Shown here piece by piece: positions 1 through 10,046 of a DNA stretch of 42,976 bases. The DNA comes from Seison nebaliae (Eukaryota; Rotifera; Pararotatoria; Seisonacea; Seisonidae). The first letter of the stretch is position 1, and each line of letters opens with the position of its first letter. Where the stretch lies: contig JALJEE010002497.1 in assembly GCA_023231475.1 (NCBI GenBank), forward strand, positions 1 through 42,976, written 5' to 3'. The notes under the pieces are model-generated. The model was not told where the DNA came from. It worked only from the letters and a program-made list of their open reading frames with translations, and ran no database searches. A program made the position numbers and the translations under genes.

Positions 1-1
1 T

Positions 2-166
2 GATCATGTTCAATCCCTTCAAAAATTATATGGAGAAATCGTCAAATTTGAAAACACGTTACAAAAGGAAGCGAGTCTTCATAATGATATGAAAGATCGA
101 AATGGTGAATCGAAAGAGAATGTAAAAGGAAAGAAAGTTGCGAATAGAAATACGGTGCGACGATAA
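2..166 (+). CDS. 3' end of an unidentified gene (C-terminal 54 residues)
   Basis: The reading frame is open from the window edge to a TAA at 164-166, so only the last 54 codons are present. The fragment begins DHVQSLQKLYGEIVKFENTL, which looks like the end of an amphipathic or coiled-coil helix. It then becomes a charged tail rich in Lys, Arg, Asn and Glu, ending NRNTVRR. A disordered basic tail after a coiled coil is common in structural and signalling proteins and does not identify a family. The gene runs towards OvoA on the opposite strand, with 357 bases between the two stop codons. I do not recognise it, and the start lies outside the window. Confidence 0.6.
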   Translation, partial: DHVQSLQKLYGEIVKFENTLQKEASLHNDMKDRNGESKENVKGKKVANRNTVRR

Positions 167-523
167 ATTACTTTTTAAGAAATTTCAATATGTTGATTCA
201 TTTCCTTCTTCCAATCAGAAGTGAATTGGTGAATTTTGGAGAATTTTCAATTCTCAATTCAATTATTCAAACTTAATTTTTTCATTAATATAACCCACAA
301 ACATATTCAGTTTTTACGATATTACTAATTAAAATAAATTTTATTTTATCGATATTATTTTTCCTTTCCAGTCTTCTCGCAAAGTTTCTTAAATCTTTCT
401 TATCATATTATAATTTATACGATATATATTTTATTATTAAATTCTTATATAATTATCAAGATATAGTTGAGAGGAGATAAAAAGATTCTAGTAAATAAAG
501 TAAATTATCTAAATACTAAAAGT
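167..523. other. Intergenic spacer between convergent 3' ends
   Basis: AT-rich spacer between the + strand fragment and the end of OvoA. An AATAAA at 333-338 could serve as a poly(A) signal for the upstream gene. The short + strand frame that starts near 467 runs antisense to the last OvoA exon and has no recognisable content. I see nothing else. Confidence 0.5.
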
Positions 524-3245
524 TCAAATTTCCACTTTGATCCATTGATAGATAGTAAAACTATTGACTTGAAGCAGAATATTCCATTTGAATCTAAAGA
601 AATAATGATGGATGTAAATATTTTCGATAATAATCAAAAGAGATTGAAACTTGAATTGTTCACTATCTTCCAATAATTTACCAATTGATTCTTTCTTCTC
701 ACCGTAAACGATAAAGTACACGTACTTCTTACTCAATTCATTCATTCTTAGGAGCCATGCTGGTTTAAGAGACAATTAGAAAATTGAAAGAAGAAGTGCT
801 GAATAACCTTTGGGGTTATGTACTCGATGTAGTTGGGTCATGATAATAATATCAGATATCGGTAATTCTAATGGTAACCAAGTTAACTATAAAATGAAAT
901 AGAAAATATTTTTCATGAAAAATTTATTTAAAATGAAATAAATGGAAAGTTAAGATGAAACTTGTTGATATTTAATATTTTTGTTGTTGGTCGATAGATT
1001 ATTTGGTAGAATAAGAATATTATCTTTTAAATCATATTTGTCTTTTAACAAATCACTTATGGATATTCTGATTTCATGATGTTTTACCAACAATTTTGAA
1101 TAATTAATGCATTGTTCGTAACAATCTAATCCCAAAACCTGATTATCGAATGAATAGACAGTAGATATTCGAATAACATTCACAGAATTTAACTTTTTGA
1201 AATGAATTAGAAAAAGTTTGACATAATTTTCCCCCACCACATCCAACTATCATTATTAATTCCCTATCGATATCTTTCACATTTCCAACAATACTCTCAA
1301 TTTGTTTGAACGATTCCTGAACGATCGATGACATCTTCCAATATTCGTTGATTAGTATCTCGTGAACAACATCAGGATTAGCTTCAATTCGGAATTGTTC
1401 ATTTCCAGATGGTTGAATAGTTAACCGACTAATTTTTGACAAATGATCAATATCCTCTGAAACTGAAAATAGAAAATGAAATTTTTTTAAAATTATCATA
1501 CAATTAAAAGATAACATGACGTTAAATTGGATAGATAATGAGATATCAATTTAATTCCATTATACGGTAATTCATCGGATACTCTGGTTGATTTGGCGTA
1601 ACGAAATCCACAATGTTGGAAGAAATGTCTTCGGAACATATATCGTCCGAATATCGACCCAACACTTGACCCAATAGATGCCCAGGAAGAACCCTATAAT
1701 GGGCACAATTAAATTGAATATGAAGAAAGAATTGAAAGAACGAACCAATATAATATTATGTCGACCGTCATAACAAGGTGTTGAGAAATCATCATAATAA
1801 AGGTTTGTTGAGGAGAATTTCATTTGATGATCTTTCTGAGAATGAGGGAGAGCATTATAATGGTCTTCTGTCCATTCCCAAACATTTCCGAATAAATCAT
1901 AAATATTCTTTCCATTCGGTTCATTCAAATTTACGGGAGTGGAACTGCCATAACGAAGGGAAACATTTGCATTCGATGCGCTTTTATCAGATAGGAAATC
2001 TTCTTCATATTCATTCCGCATCAATTGATGTTCTGATTCACTGATCATTCGATATTCTTCTCCTTTCCATCGACAGAATGCATTCGCTTCATGATAATTC
2101 ACTTCGACGGGCCAATTGCGTGGCATGTCCACTTCATCGAACATTAATCGGAACTTGTAAGGAAATTCTTTGTTCGTATCATCTGACACCCAGAATGTGG
2201 GATGGGTGACTTTACAATATTCTTTCCATTTCCAACCTTCATCTTTCCATAATTTCTGGTTTTCATATCCTCCATCTTTCATGAATTCCAAGAATTCTTC
2301 ATTCGTCACTTTAAATTTACTCACAGAGAATCGAGTAATTCTGATTAATTACGAGAATTAAAGTGTTTCAGAAAAAGTGTCAAATGTAAACTTCTCTTCA
2401 ACAATTCCGTATTCATTATCAAATCCGAATGTTGGATATGATTCACTTTTCCCGTATTTGACATTTCCACCATCGATCTCCACCAATTCATTCTCTACTT
2501 TTGCCTTCTCATAATCGAATGGTCCATAATTCCATAATGGTGGTTTGGAAACGTATTCGATTGGCATTTGTCGCAATAGAACTGATGACGTTTCAAAATG
2601 AATATTCTCATGTTCTACTCCCATCAAGACTGACCACTACAATAAACATTAGATTAATGAGTTTCGATTATTCATAACAATATTAACCCAAGCACTATCT
2701 TTAGTAATTGGTAATTGTAACGGTGTACGATCAATAACTTTCAAAACAAAATTGAAAATCTTTTCTCGATATTCACATACATTCTCCATCGAAGGCCATT
2801 GGAATTTATCGCCCATTCTTGAAGTGTCGACACTGTCCCATGACATCTCATCAACGCCCGTTTCCATCATGGCATCATATGTCCGATTAATCCTTTCATT
2901 TCCCTAAATATATTCCTTTAATAAGTATTCCAAAAATATCTCCAGAATGACACTAACATTCATCAAATTAGCAATTGTCATCTTGTTCATGTAAACGGCA
3001 GCTGTATGACCATAATAGAAGACGAGAGGCAATCTTAGTCGATCGGGATGAATATAAAAATATTGATCTTTATTGACACTCCAAAATAAACTGGTATATC
3101 GTTGGAATGAATCAATAAAATATTTTTTGATTTCTCTATAAACGAATTGACCTCCAATGAGGTGGAGAGAGTCAAGAAAGAATGAACTGTTTAGTTGTTG
3201 TTCGCAAGTTTGGTGGTGTCGGCGTTTGGAAACACAACGTTCCAT
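524..3245 (-). CDS. ovoA: OvoA: 5-histidylcysteine sulfoxide synthase / ovothiol methyltransferase
   Basis: First enzyme of ovothiol synthesis: it joins cysteine to histidine with O2 at a non-haem iron, and in this fused form also carries the N-methyltransferase. Nine exons: 2958-3245, 2688-2903, 2392-2636, 1746-2340, 1516-1693, 1194-1462, 962-1138, 808-886 and 524-759, giving 760 residues in one unbroken frame. The DinB-like domain (about 15-165) has FYYGHTAAVY. Exon 3 carries HENIHFE, the HxxxHxE iron-ligand motif. The sulfatase-modifying-factor-type domain follows, with GNVWEWTEDHY and HFFQHCGFR. The methyltransferase (about 510 on) has the SAM loop IVGCGGG and LHRVHNPKAWL. A TAA near 771 falls inside a 48-nt intron (760-807). 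The last roughly 45 residues are poorly conserved, so the exact C-terminus is less certain. Cytosolic antioxidant role is inferred from the family. Confidence 0.9.
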
Positions 3246-3624
3246 TGGTCAGACAACAATACTGATCGATAGATCTCATTTCGGATAAGATTTTATGAGA
3301 GAATAATGAAATAAAATTGTTCTTTAAGATGAGTTTGAAAGTTAATTAGTTTTATATAGTAAAGTTACCATGGAAGTTCAGTGAAGGTTTAATGAGAAAA
3401 TTTATTTATTCGAGACAAATTGAGAAGCAATTATAGTGTAAATCACATAAGTTTAGTTATCGAAGGACAGTTGCCACTATTAACTATGTAACTATTGTTA
3501 CTTAATTTTCAGATCACGTGTCCCTTCATTCTAACATCATTCTAATATGATTGACTTTGAATTATATTACAAGTTCAATTTTGCCAGTGAATTCTCAATT
3601 AACATTTGTTTAATATAAATCTTC
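3246..3624. other. Spacer upstream of OvoA
   Basis: 379 bases between the OvoA start and the stop of the next - strand gene. It must hold the OvoA promoter and 5' UTR and the 3' UTR of the neighbour. I see no motif, repeat or coding stretch that I can defend. Confidence 0.4.
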
Positions 3625-4224
3625 TCATTTTTCTCGCGATGTCACTTGGATAAATGCGGGGAAGTGAGTGAAATACATATGGAAAAAGTTGAAGAATAAT
3701 TTATAAGTCGGACTATTCATTATTTCTTCTAAGGTGTTTGTTCGATTGATTCCATCCGATACATTTTCAAAAATTTTCGTGAAATCACATTTCGCTAATC
3801 GTTCGATTTGTTTAGTGAACTCTCTCACAGTTTTCGGATAATAAGTCCATTGTAATTTTAAGATTTTGTCATGTCCATCAAATTTCACTAATAACTTTTG
3901 TAATTGTTCCACATAACGACAATGATCATCATACTGTGATGGGGCGACTATTTCACTGCGTAGTCGTCCTAACATGTCATTATGACCGACTGCATCTAAC
4001 ATGAATTTTTGAATACGAACATATCGATCGAATCGATGTAAAGAACGGAAATTTACATACGTTTCATAAGCTGCATTACTTTCCAAAGGTGTATTACATA
4101 TGATCTGTCTGGTTTCACCCGTGTCACATTCCATCGTTAATTCGCGCTGAGTATACGGCTTCTCGTACAGATAAACGTTATGCTCATTATCTCGTTCGTC
4201 GTCCTGTTCGTCAGTCTTTAACAT
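3625..4224 (-). CDS. Unknown 199-residue protein, single exon
   Basis: An uninterrupted frame of 199 codons from an ATG at 4224 to a TGA at 3625. I do not recognise the family. The first 50 residues are acidic and polar (MLKTDEQDDERDNEHNVYLY). The rest is a well-mixed, probably globular and helical sequence with clustered aromatics near the end (LFFNFFHMYFTHFPAFIQV). There is no signal peptide and no clear membrane segment, though that end is hydrophobic. It sits on the same strand as OvoA, 380 bases upstream, and about 510 bases downstream of the membrane-protein gene. The amino-acid mix looks like real coding sequence, and a 600-base frame is unlikely by chance in DNA this AT-rich. Further 5' exons cannot be excluded. 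Confidence 0.6.
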   Translation of the reverse strand: MLKTDEQDDERDNEHNVYLYEKPYTQRELTMECDTGETRQIICNTPLESNAAYETYVNFRSLHRFDRYVRIQKFMLDAVGHNDMLGRLRSEIVAPSQYDDHCRYVEQLQKLLVKFDGHDKILKLQWTYYPKTVREFTKQIERLAKCDFTKIFENVSDGINRTNTLEEIMNSPTYKLFFNFFHMYFTHFPAFIQVTSREK

Positions 4225-4737
4225 TACTTTCACATTAAATATTTTATTAATAGAAGAAAGGATAGATTTGAGAATATATAAATAGAATTAATTGAAATGA
4301 TAATTTTCTTAGGGAAAAGTCAATCAAAAACCGAAATGAAATGAATTACATATTATAAAGAACATACTATTCAATACAATTTTTATTTAACTACTGTTCT
4401 GACCGCCCTCTTATCTGTATGATCTTATTTCTAAATTATCAATATTTATCAATTTATTCCATTAGAAAAAAGAGAGAATAAAATGAGAATAGTGAGCATA
4501 GTCGGGAAATGAATCACGAAAATAAGAATAGTATTATAAAAATCGATTTTTATTGAGTAGAATGACAGAAAAAAATTCTTTACTATTATCTCTCTTTATA
4601 AAGATTCTCTTATCTCGATGAAAATTCTTCTTTTAATTATTATTTCTTTCATTTTTCATTTACTTTGCGATTTACTTAACGACCGATAATTAATAGTATC
4701 CCGTCGCTAGAATTAAGGAGGATTAATATAAGTGCAT
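4225..4737. other. Spacer, no feature seen
   Basis: About 510 AT-rich bases between two - strand genes. I see no coding frame with protein-like composition and no repeat. It should include the promoter of the 199-residue gene and the 3' UTR of the membrane-protein gene. Confidence 0.4.
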
Positions 4738-6987
4738 TTAAAGAAGAGAATTATTAACGCTGTTGCTCGTAGTACCTTGTTTCGGCGTTTTGGTTGAATT
4801 TTTTTGACTAGACAATAATCTGGATGCGTGACGTTGATTAATAATTGAAGAATTCTCTCGTTGACTATCGAAGATTGGTGGAGGGACTAACCATCAAATA
4901 AAAGAATAAATGTCAATAAATCAACTAATTAACTATGAGGTTCAGAATAATTTGCGTTTGGTTGATATTTGTCAATAATCGTCTGTCGTTGATCACTTAA
5001 AACATGAAATAATGCAGCATTCGTTGCTGCAACAGTTACTAGTGAATTAAGATTTTTATTTCCATTCGTATTGGCATTCATATTCACATGTTCATTCATT
5101 TGTTTCTGTTTCAGCGAACCATGAGTGATTTTCGGAGATTTCGTTTTTTGTGATTTTAGAGATGATTTTTTTTGCTGTACACCATTCTCATTGCTTTCGT
5201 GAATAACTGGAATTTCGGGACTGTTTCGTCGTTTGTATCCAGTCTTATCTTCACCCAATTTGTTACACGTATCCACAATACAATCCTTTATCATTTCTGT
5301 ACAAGACAAAAGCGACAAATGAAAAATATTTCCTTTAAAAATTTTTACCTTCGTCAACTAATTTTGGTGGCATCGGTGCATCAACGGGTGGTATCATTTC
5401 TGATTCAGGAATTGGTTCACATCGCAAAGTGGCATTTCCTTTAATATTATCCGTCGTTCGATCTGGCGTAGGGAAATCTGATAAAGTCGATGAAATAAGT
5501 GAATAGGAAAGAAATGGATAAACCTGTTGGTGTCTCTTTAACTGGTTTCACCTAAACAAATTAAAAAGGAAATTTCAGTTAAGTAATAATTTGTATATGA
5601 ATTTTACTTGTAAGAAAGCGATTGTATTCTGGTCTTCTCGATATAGAGGACATTCCGGCATGTGAGCCATTGGAATTAGTTCAATATTTCCATCTTTTGA
5701 CCCAACATTCTGTAGATGTTTATGTTCTCTCAATTCATCCGAGACAGGTACCGGTCGATAAATAATTTTCGCTAAAATTTTTCCATGTCGATTTAAAAAG
5801 ATTTAAAAGAAACTCGTTCCCATATAACTGCCATCTCGACGTGCATAACAATAGAAGAATGCAAATAAAAGTGAAGCCATCGTGGCGAAAAGAATGGCGG
5901 GTAACAAACAGGAAATGGCGAATGAAGTATTATAAACTGCCCAGAAATTAAAGATTCTAATTATTATGGAAATGTGAAACTATTAAAATCTTCATATTCT
6001 CTTGTTGCAGTTATTGGATGGATACCTGGAAATTGAATGATAAATTTATAAAATTAATGATTAGATTGGAACCCATATATTTCGGATGTATTCCAGTTTC
6101 GCATCCTTTGTTTGACGCTGCGAATATGAAGTCATTTGGATAATCGAATAAACATGCCAATTGAACTTCTTCATTCTCGATTGGTATAGTCTTCAAACAC
6201 TTCTGCTTAAATTCATCCTTCACAATATGAACTGAACAATTTCTAGCAGTTCCAGATATCTCATTTCCTAATCGACATTATCAATCAATCTATTTATAGA
6301 AATTATTTTTAACTGTTAATTGTCATTCGGATTTTCGGTGTTAATTGTTGACTAGACCAATGTTCATTTCTTCGATATCTCATTCCATATTGTACACCGC
6401 ATGTCAATTGGAGACCTTCTCTTTGGTCCACTTCACAAGTAAATTCTAGAAAAATCATATTTATCGTTCTTCTACATGCTTCTCAAGAAAGAAAAGAATG
6501 AACCAGAGACGATATGAAATCGATATGCAACTTGTACGAAGTTGTTTATTAAAATGATTTTTGAATGAATATCGGAACGAATTCTTAAGATGACGAGATG
6601 TGTATTATTGAGGTAAATGGAATCTATGAGTTTTTGAATTTTTGCTTCTTTCGTGTACGATCGTGTAAAGTCACTCACCTCTTGTACTGGCTAAAAGAAA
6701 TGAATTTGATAGAATTATTAGAATTTGATTCTATTATTAACAGTTATTCCTCTCGAAATAAACCAATTACCTCGAATGCCTGGCATCCATAAATTTTCAT
6801 TTTCTTTCACAACTATCGTTTTTAATTCTGTCGATAATCTCAAGTCGTCGTTGGTTGGAACTTTTTGGTTTGTAAATAAAATTCATAAATGTGAGAGATG
6901 GTGGAAGAAAATGGAACTTTTCCTCGTTGTACAAATTATGAAATGGAAAAGTTGAAGTAGAATAGTAATAGAATAAATCAATCTCAT
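4738..6987 (-). CDS. Unidentified single-pass type I membrane protein, about 12 exons
   Basis: Exons as I splice them: 6918-6987, 6771-6860, 6679-6690, 6314-6445, 6073-6267, 5981-6025, 5814-5936, 5608-5771, 5524-5551, 5349-5477, 4934-5296 and 4738-4886, giving 499 residues in phase. Residues 1-19 form a signal peptide (MRLIYSITILLQLFHFIIC). The ectodomain of about 165 residues has cysteines spaced like a small disulfide-bonded domain (FTCEVDQREGLQLTCG, SNKGCETGIHP). The membrane helix is near residues 186-208 (AISCLLPAILFATMASLLFA), followed by the stop-transfer YARRDG. The cytoplasmic tail is about 290 residues, polar and low-complexity at its end. Topology resembles sarcoglycan-like or other adhesion proteins, but I could not match a family. 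The 12-nt exon is in frame and optional. The 28-nt exon is needed for the frame. One intron is long (6446-6678). Confidence 0.65.
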
Positions 6988-7166
6988 TTTCTACATTGAT
7001 AAATTCGCATTGTCAAAAAACATTTGCAGAATAATTTTTATTTAGTGAAGAAGAAGGAATAATGTCTCAATTTAGTCTTAAATAATTTTTATTTCTTAAA
7101 ATTCAAAATTAATTTATAACAAATTAGTTTTCTTTGTCAGTCCATCAATTTTGCGCTCGAATTTAT

Positions 7167-9448
7167 TTACGCGAACGATTTTTTTATTAATCGTTCCACA
7201 TTCAACTCGAGATATGTCACCACATTCTTCAATTCGAATGAATGAACAACCGTCGGATGAATTATGCCAAACTCTCCCACAAACTCTTTTCCCTCCAAAT
7301 AAACGCCACAACAACGATCTTGTAAGTAAGTTGGATGATCGATCAATTTCAATTGATATTTCTTCAAATTTAACATTTCCATCAATCTTCCTAACAATCC
7401 ATGGATCATTGTAAAATTGGAGACGTTATCGATATTTATAGCGGCTAAATGTCGCCTATTTCTCCCACCGGTTTCTAAGAAGAAATTAGAGAAAAATCAA
7501 TTTGAAAAAAATCTCACCAGACTTTCCGTCGATAAAAACTATATCAGAAATTTCGAATAAATTCATGGGAATTGAATGGTGTTTATTTGATGAGATGGTT
7601 TTGAGTAGTCCAGATAATAATGTTGTTCGAACAACTTCGAAATCGATCGTTTTCGGATTCTTTAAAATAACTGCTTTCTCATATTCATTTAATGTATGAA
7701 ATTTCTTCTCAGAATTCTCCTTTTTCAAGTTCAATTTTGATGTAATATCATTCATCGATAATAAAGTGAATGTGATGATTTCCGTGAAGGAATTCATTCC
7801 CATTTCTATTCTTAATGATTCTGTCAATTTATTTAACAAAGTCTGTTTGGCAGTAGTGGGAACGAGAGGCATTTCTGGCTGGAGATTATTATATCCGAAT
7901 GCGATTGCCACATCTTCAACAATGTCGACTGAATGGAGAACGTCGGGTCGTGTAGGAGGAATGATAATTTTCATGATATTATCTCTTAAAACCAATTTTG
8001 ATGACTCTATATCGTAGCCCATACGATGAAGTAATTTCTGACACGATGTCTTGTCAATTTCACTTCCTATTAATTTGTTGATATTCAACAATTCAATATC
8101 CATCTCCCGATAATCCATTTCCGGTGTAATTTGTTCTGAACCGTCCGAATAAATTACTTGACATTTCTCGTAACTAAATTAATTTGAATATAAATAAATT
8201 TATAGTTTTTTTAATTAAATAATTTAAAGTTAATTAACTGATATGACTCGGGTGTGGTATATTCACTGAACATGGAACACATCATATTGAGAACGATGTT
8301 CGTCTTGTGTAAATCAGTTCCTGTACATTCGATAAATACATTTTTAGTTTTTAACGAAATTTTCGAATGTTCTCCTGTTTGGTAAGAATTATGAGAAATG
8401 AGAGAAATCAATCATCCGAACCGTTGATCAATGGTGGAACGGATAAAACTACACCGTTCTTGTCTCTGATAACTGGGAAATATTTTTTGTCTTCAATTAT
8501 GGGGACATATTTCTTGAGATTCCGATCATTCTTCAAATCGTCAATCATTTCTAATCCATCCATTTCTTTCGTTCGTTTTAGTGGAATAAATTTGATGTTT
8601 TCTGGTACTTCTCCTCCATAAGTGAATGGTGCATGAATTGTATCTAAATCATGCGTTCCTATGGCAACTAAAGATCGTTGTCTAAATAAAAGAAATTTTT
8701 CATAAATTTTCTCAACAAATAAAGAAGGAAACTTGCATAAATTCTGATGAAGTTTATCTTGCAAATCGATAAATCGTTGATATGATGATTCGGTGAAATT
8801 AACATTTCTTAAAATTCCACAAACGACATATGGTCGAATGGATTTGATCTATCCAAATTAATTATATCATTAAAAATAAAAATTGTTTTAATTTTCATCG
8901 GAACTTCAGAGGAAACAGTCATTCTGATTTGAGACGACGATTGATCTTCAATAAATTTGGGTAATTTTTCAATTCTATAAAAAGTGAGTTGAATTTGAAG
9001 ATTTTGAAAGAATACTGAGCTTTTCATGGAACAATGCTAATGAGCGAGAAAGACCTTCAAGACACAAGAGATCATATCTTGAAATTAGGAAATTTCAATA
9101 AATTCAAGAAATGAGAAGAAGAAACCGATTTGCAGGTAATTCCACTTTGTAGATTGTTTCATCTGAATAATTCGCTAATTCCTCATTCGTCAAATGAGAC
9201 GATTCCAATTTCTTTATTTGTCTCTCAGACGTCTAACAAATATTTGTTGTGAATAATTTGAGAGATGACATACTCAAATCAACTAACAACATCATCCAAT
9301 TCTAAACCGAAATCGAAACATTCCTTCTCGAACTCTTCATCATCTATGAAGCAAATGAAATTGTCATTAAAAATCGATGTTTAACCAAACCGTAATTGAT
9401 ATTTAATCGAGAACATAACTCATTTTTATTTATCGAAATTATCGGCAT
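7167..9448 (-). CDS. FARSB: Cytosolic phenylalanyl-tRNA synthetase, beta subunit
   Basis: Joins the alpha subunit to charge tRNA-Phe in the cytosol. Ten exons: 9391-9448, 9288-9343, 9126-9232, 9021-9077, 8905-8974, 8733-8848, 8422-8681, 8239-8374, 7518-8173 and 7167-7474, giving 607 residues against about 589 in human. The start [12 protein letters not shown] and then [16 protein letters not shown] match the family N-terminus. [20 protein letters not shown] and [11 protein letters not shown] mark the B3/4 region. [20 protein letters not shown] marks the B5-type domain. [20 protein letters not shown] and FEISDIVF mark the catalytic-like fold, and [16 protein letters not shown] ends the protein. 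The intron at 8975-9020 works only with a GC donor. A GT donor breaks the frame or drops conserved length. The neighbouring membrane-protein gene starts only 180 bases downstream. Confidence 0.95.
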
Positions 9449-10046
9449 GATTCCGTGGGAATTTCTTCAAAACTTTCTAGTGAATCTTTTGAAAATGTGT
9501 GATGGAAATATGAATTACGTATTATTGGCTAACAATTCAACCAAAATTTCATTTCCATTAAAATGAGTTATAAAAATATTTTAAGTTCATCAATTGTAAT
9601 GCTTCAATGATGACTTGAGCGTTGAACTGTAACATTATTTAACCAATTTTGAGAATTGTATTTTGTTCAGTAAGAGGCATGTGGTTTTATTTCATCTTTT
9701 CATCGTTCATCAACGCATCGATTGTAATAAAAATATCGTTTGATTTCTTTTTTTACCTGATGTCCAACAAAATAGAACGACTTGATAGAATTATAGAATA
9801 GAAGAAAATAGGTAATATTTCAGTGATATAATTCTAATTTTTTAAAAATTTTTTAATCGAATAATTATGTTATTATATAGTAATATTATGATACAGTGCA
9901 AGGTTCATATACAATGTATGAGGGATAATAAGTGAATTTTAATTTTATTACGAAATTAATTTTATAAAAGAAAATGGATATTAGTCAAAGTTGTTGTAAA
10001 AAAAGTGGAATTTTTTATTCTATGCTACTTTTGATAAATAATTAAA
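9449..10046. other. Spacer between FARSB and the RRM protein gene
   Basis: About 600 AT-rich bases containing the FARSB promoter and the 3' UTR of the RRM protein gene. I see no coding content, RNA gene or repeat beyond short A and T runs. Confidence 0.4.

Noticed and set aside
467-676. A + strand gene antisense to the end of OvoA
   Set aside because: It overlaps a supported exon on the other strand and its translation has no recognisable features.
760-807. In-frame TAA inside OvoA, suggesting a pseudogene or recoded stop
   Set aside because: A 48-nt GT-AG intron removes it and restores NPKAWLLRM, which matches the family better than the read-through sequence.
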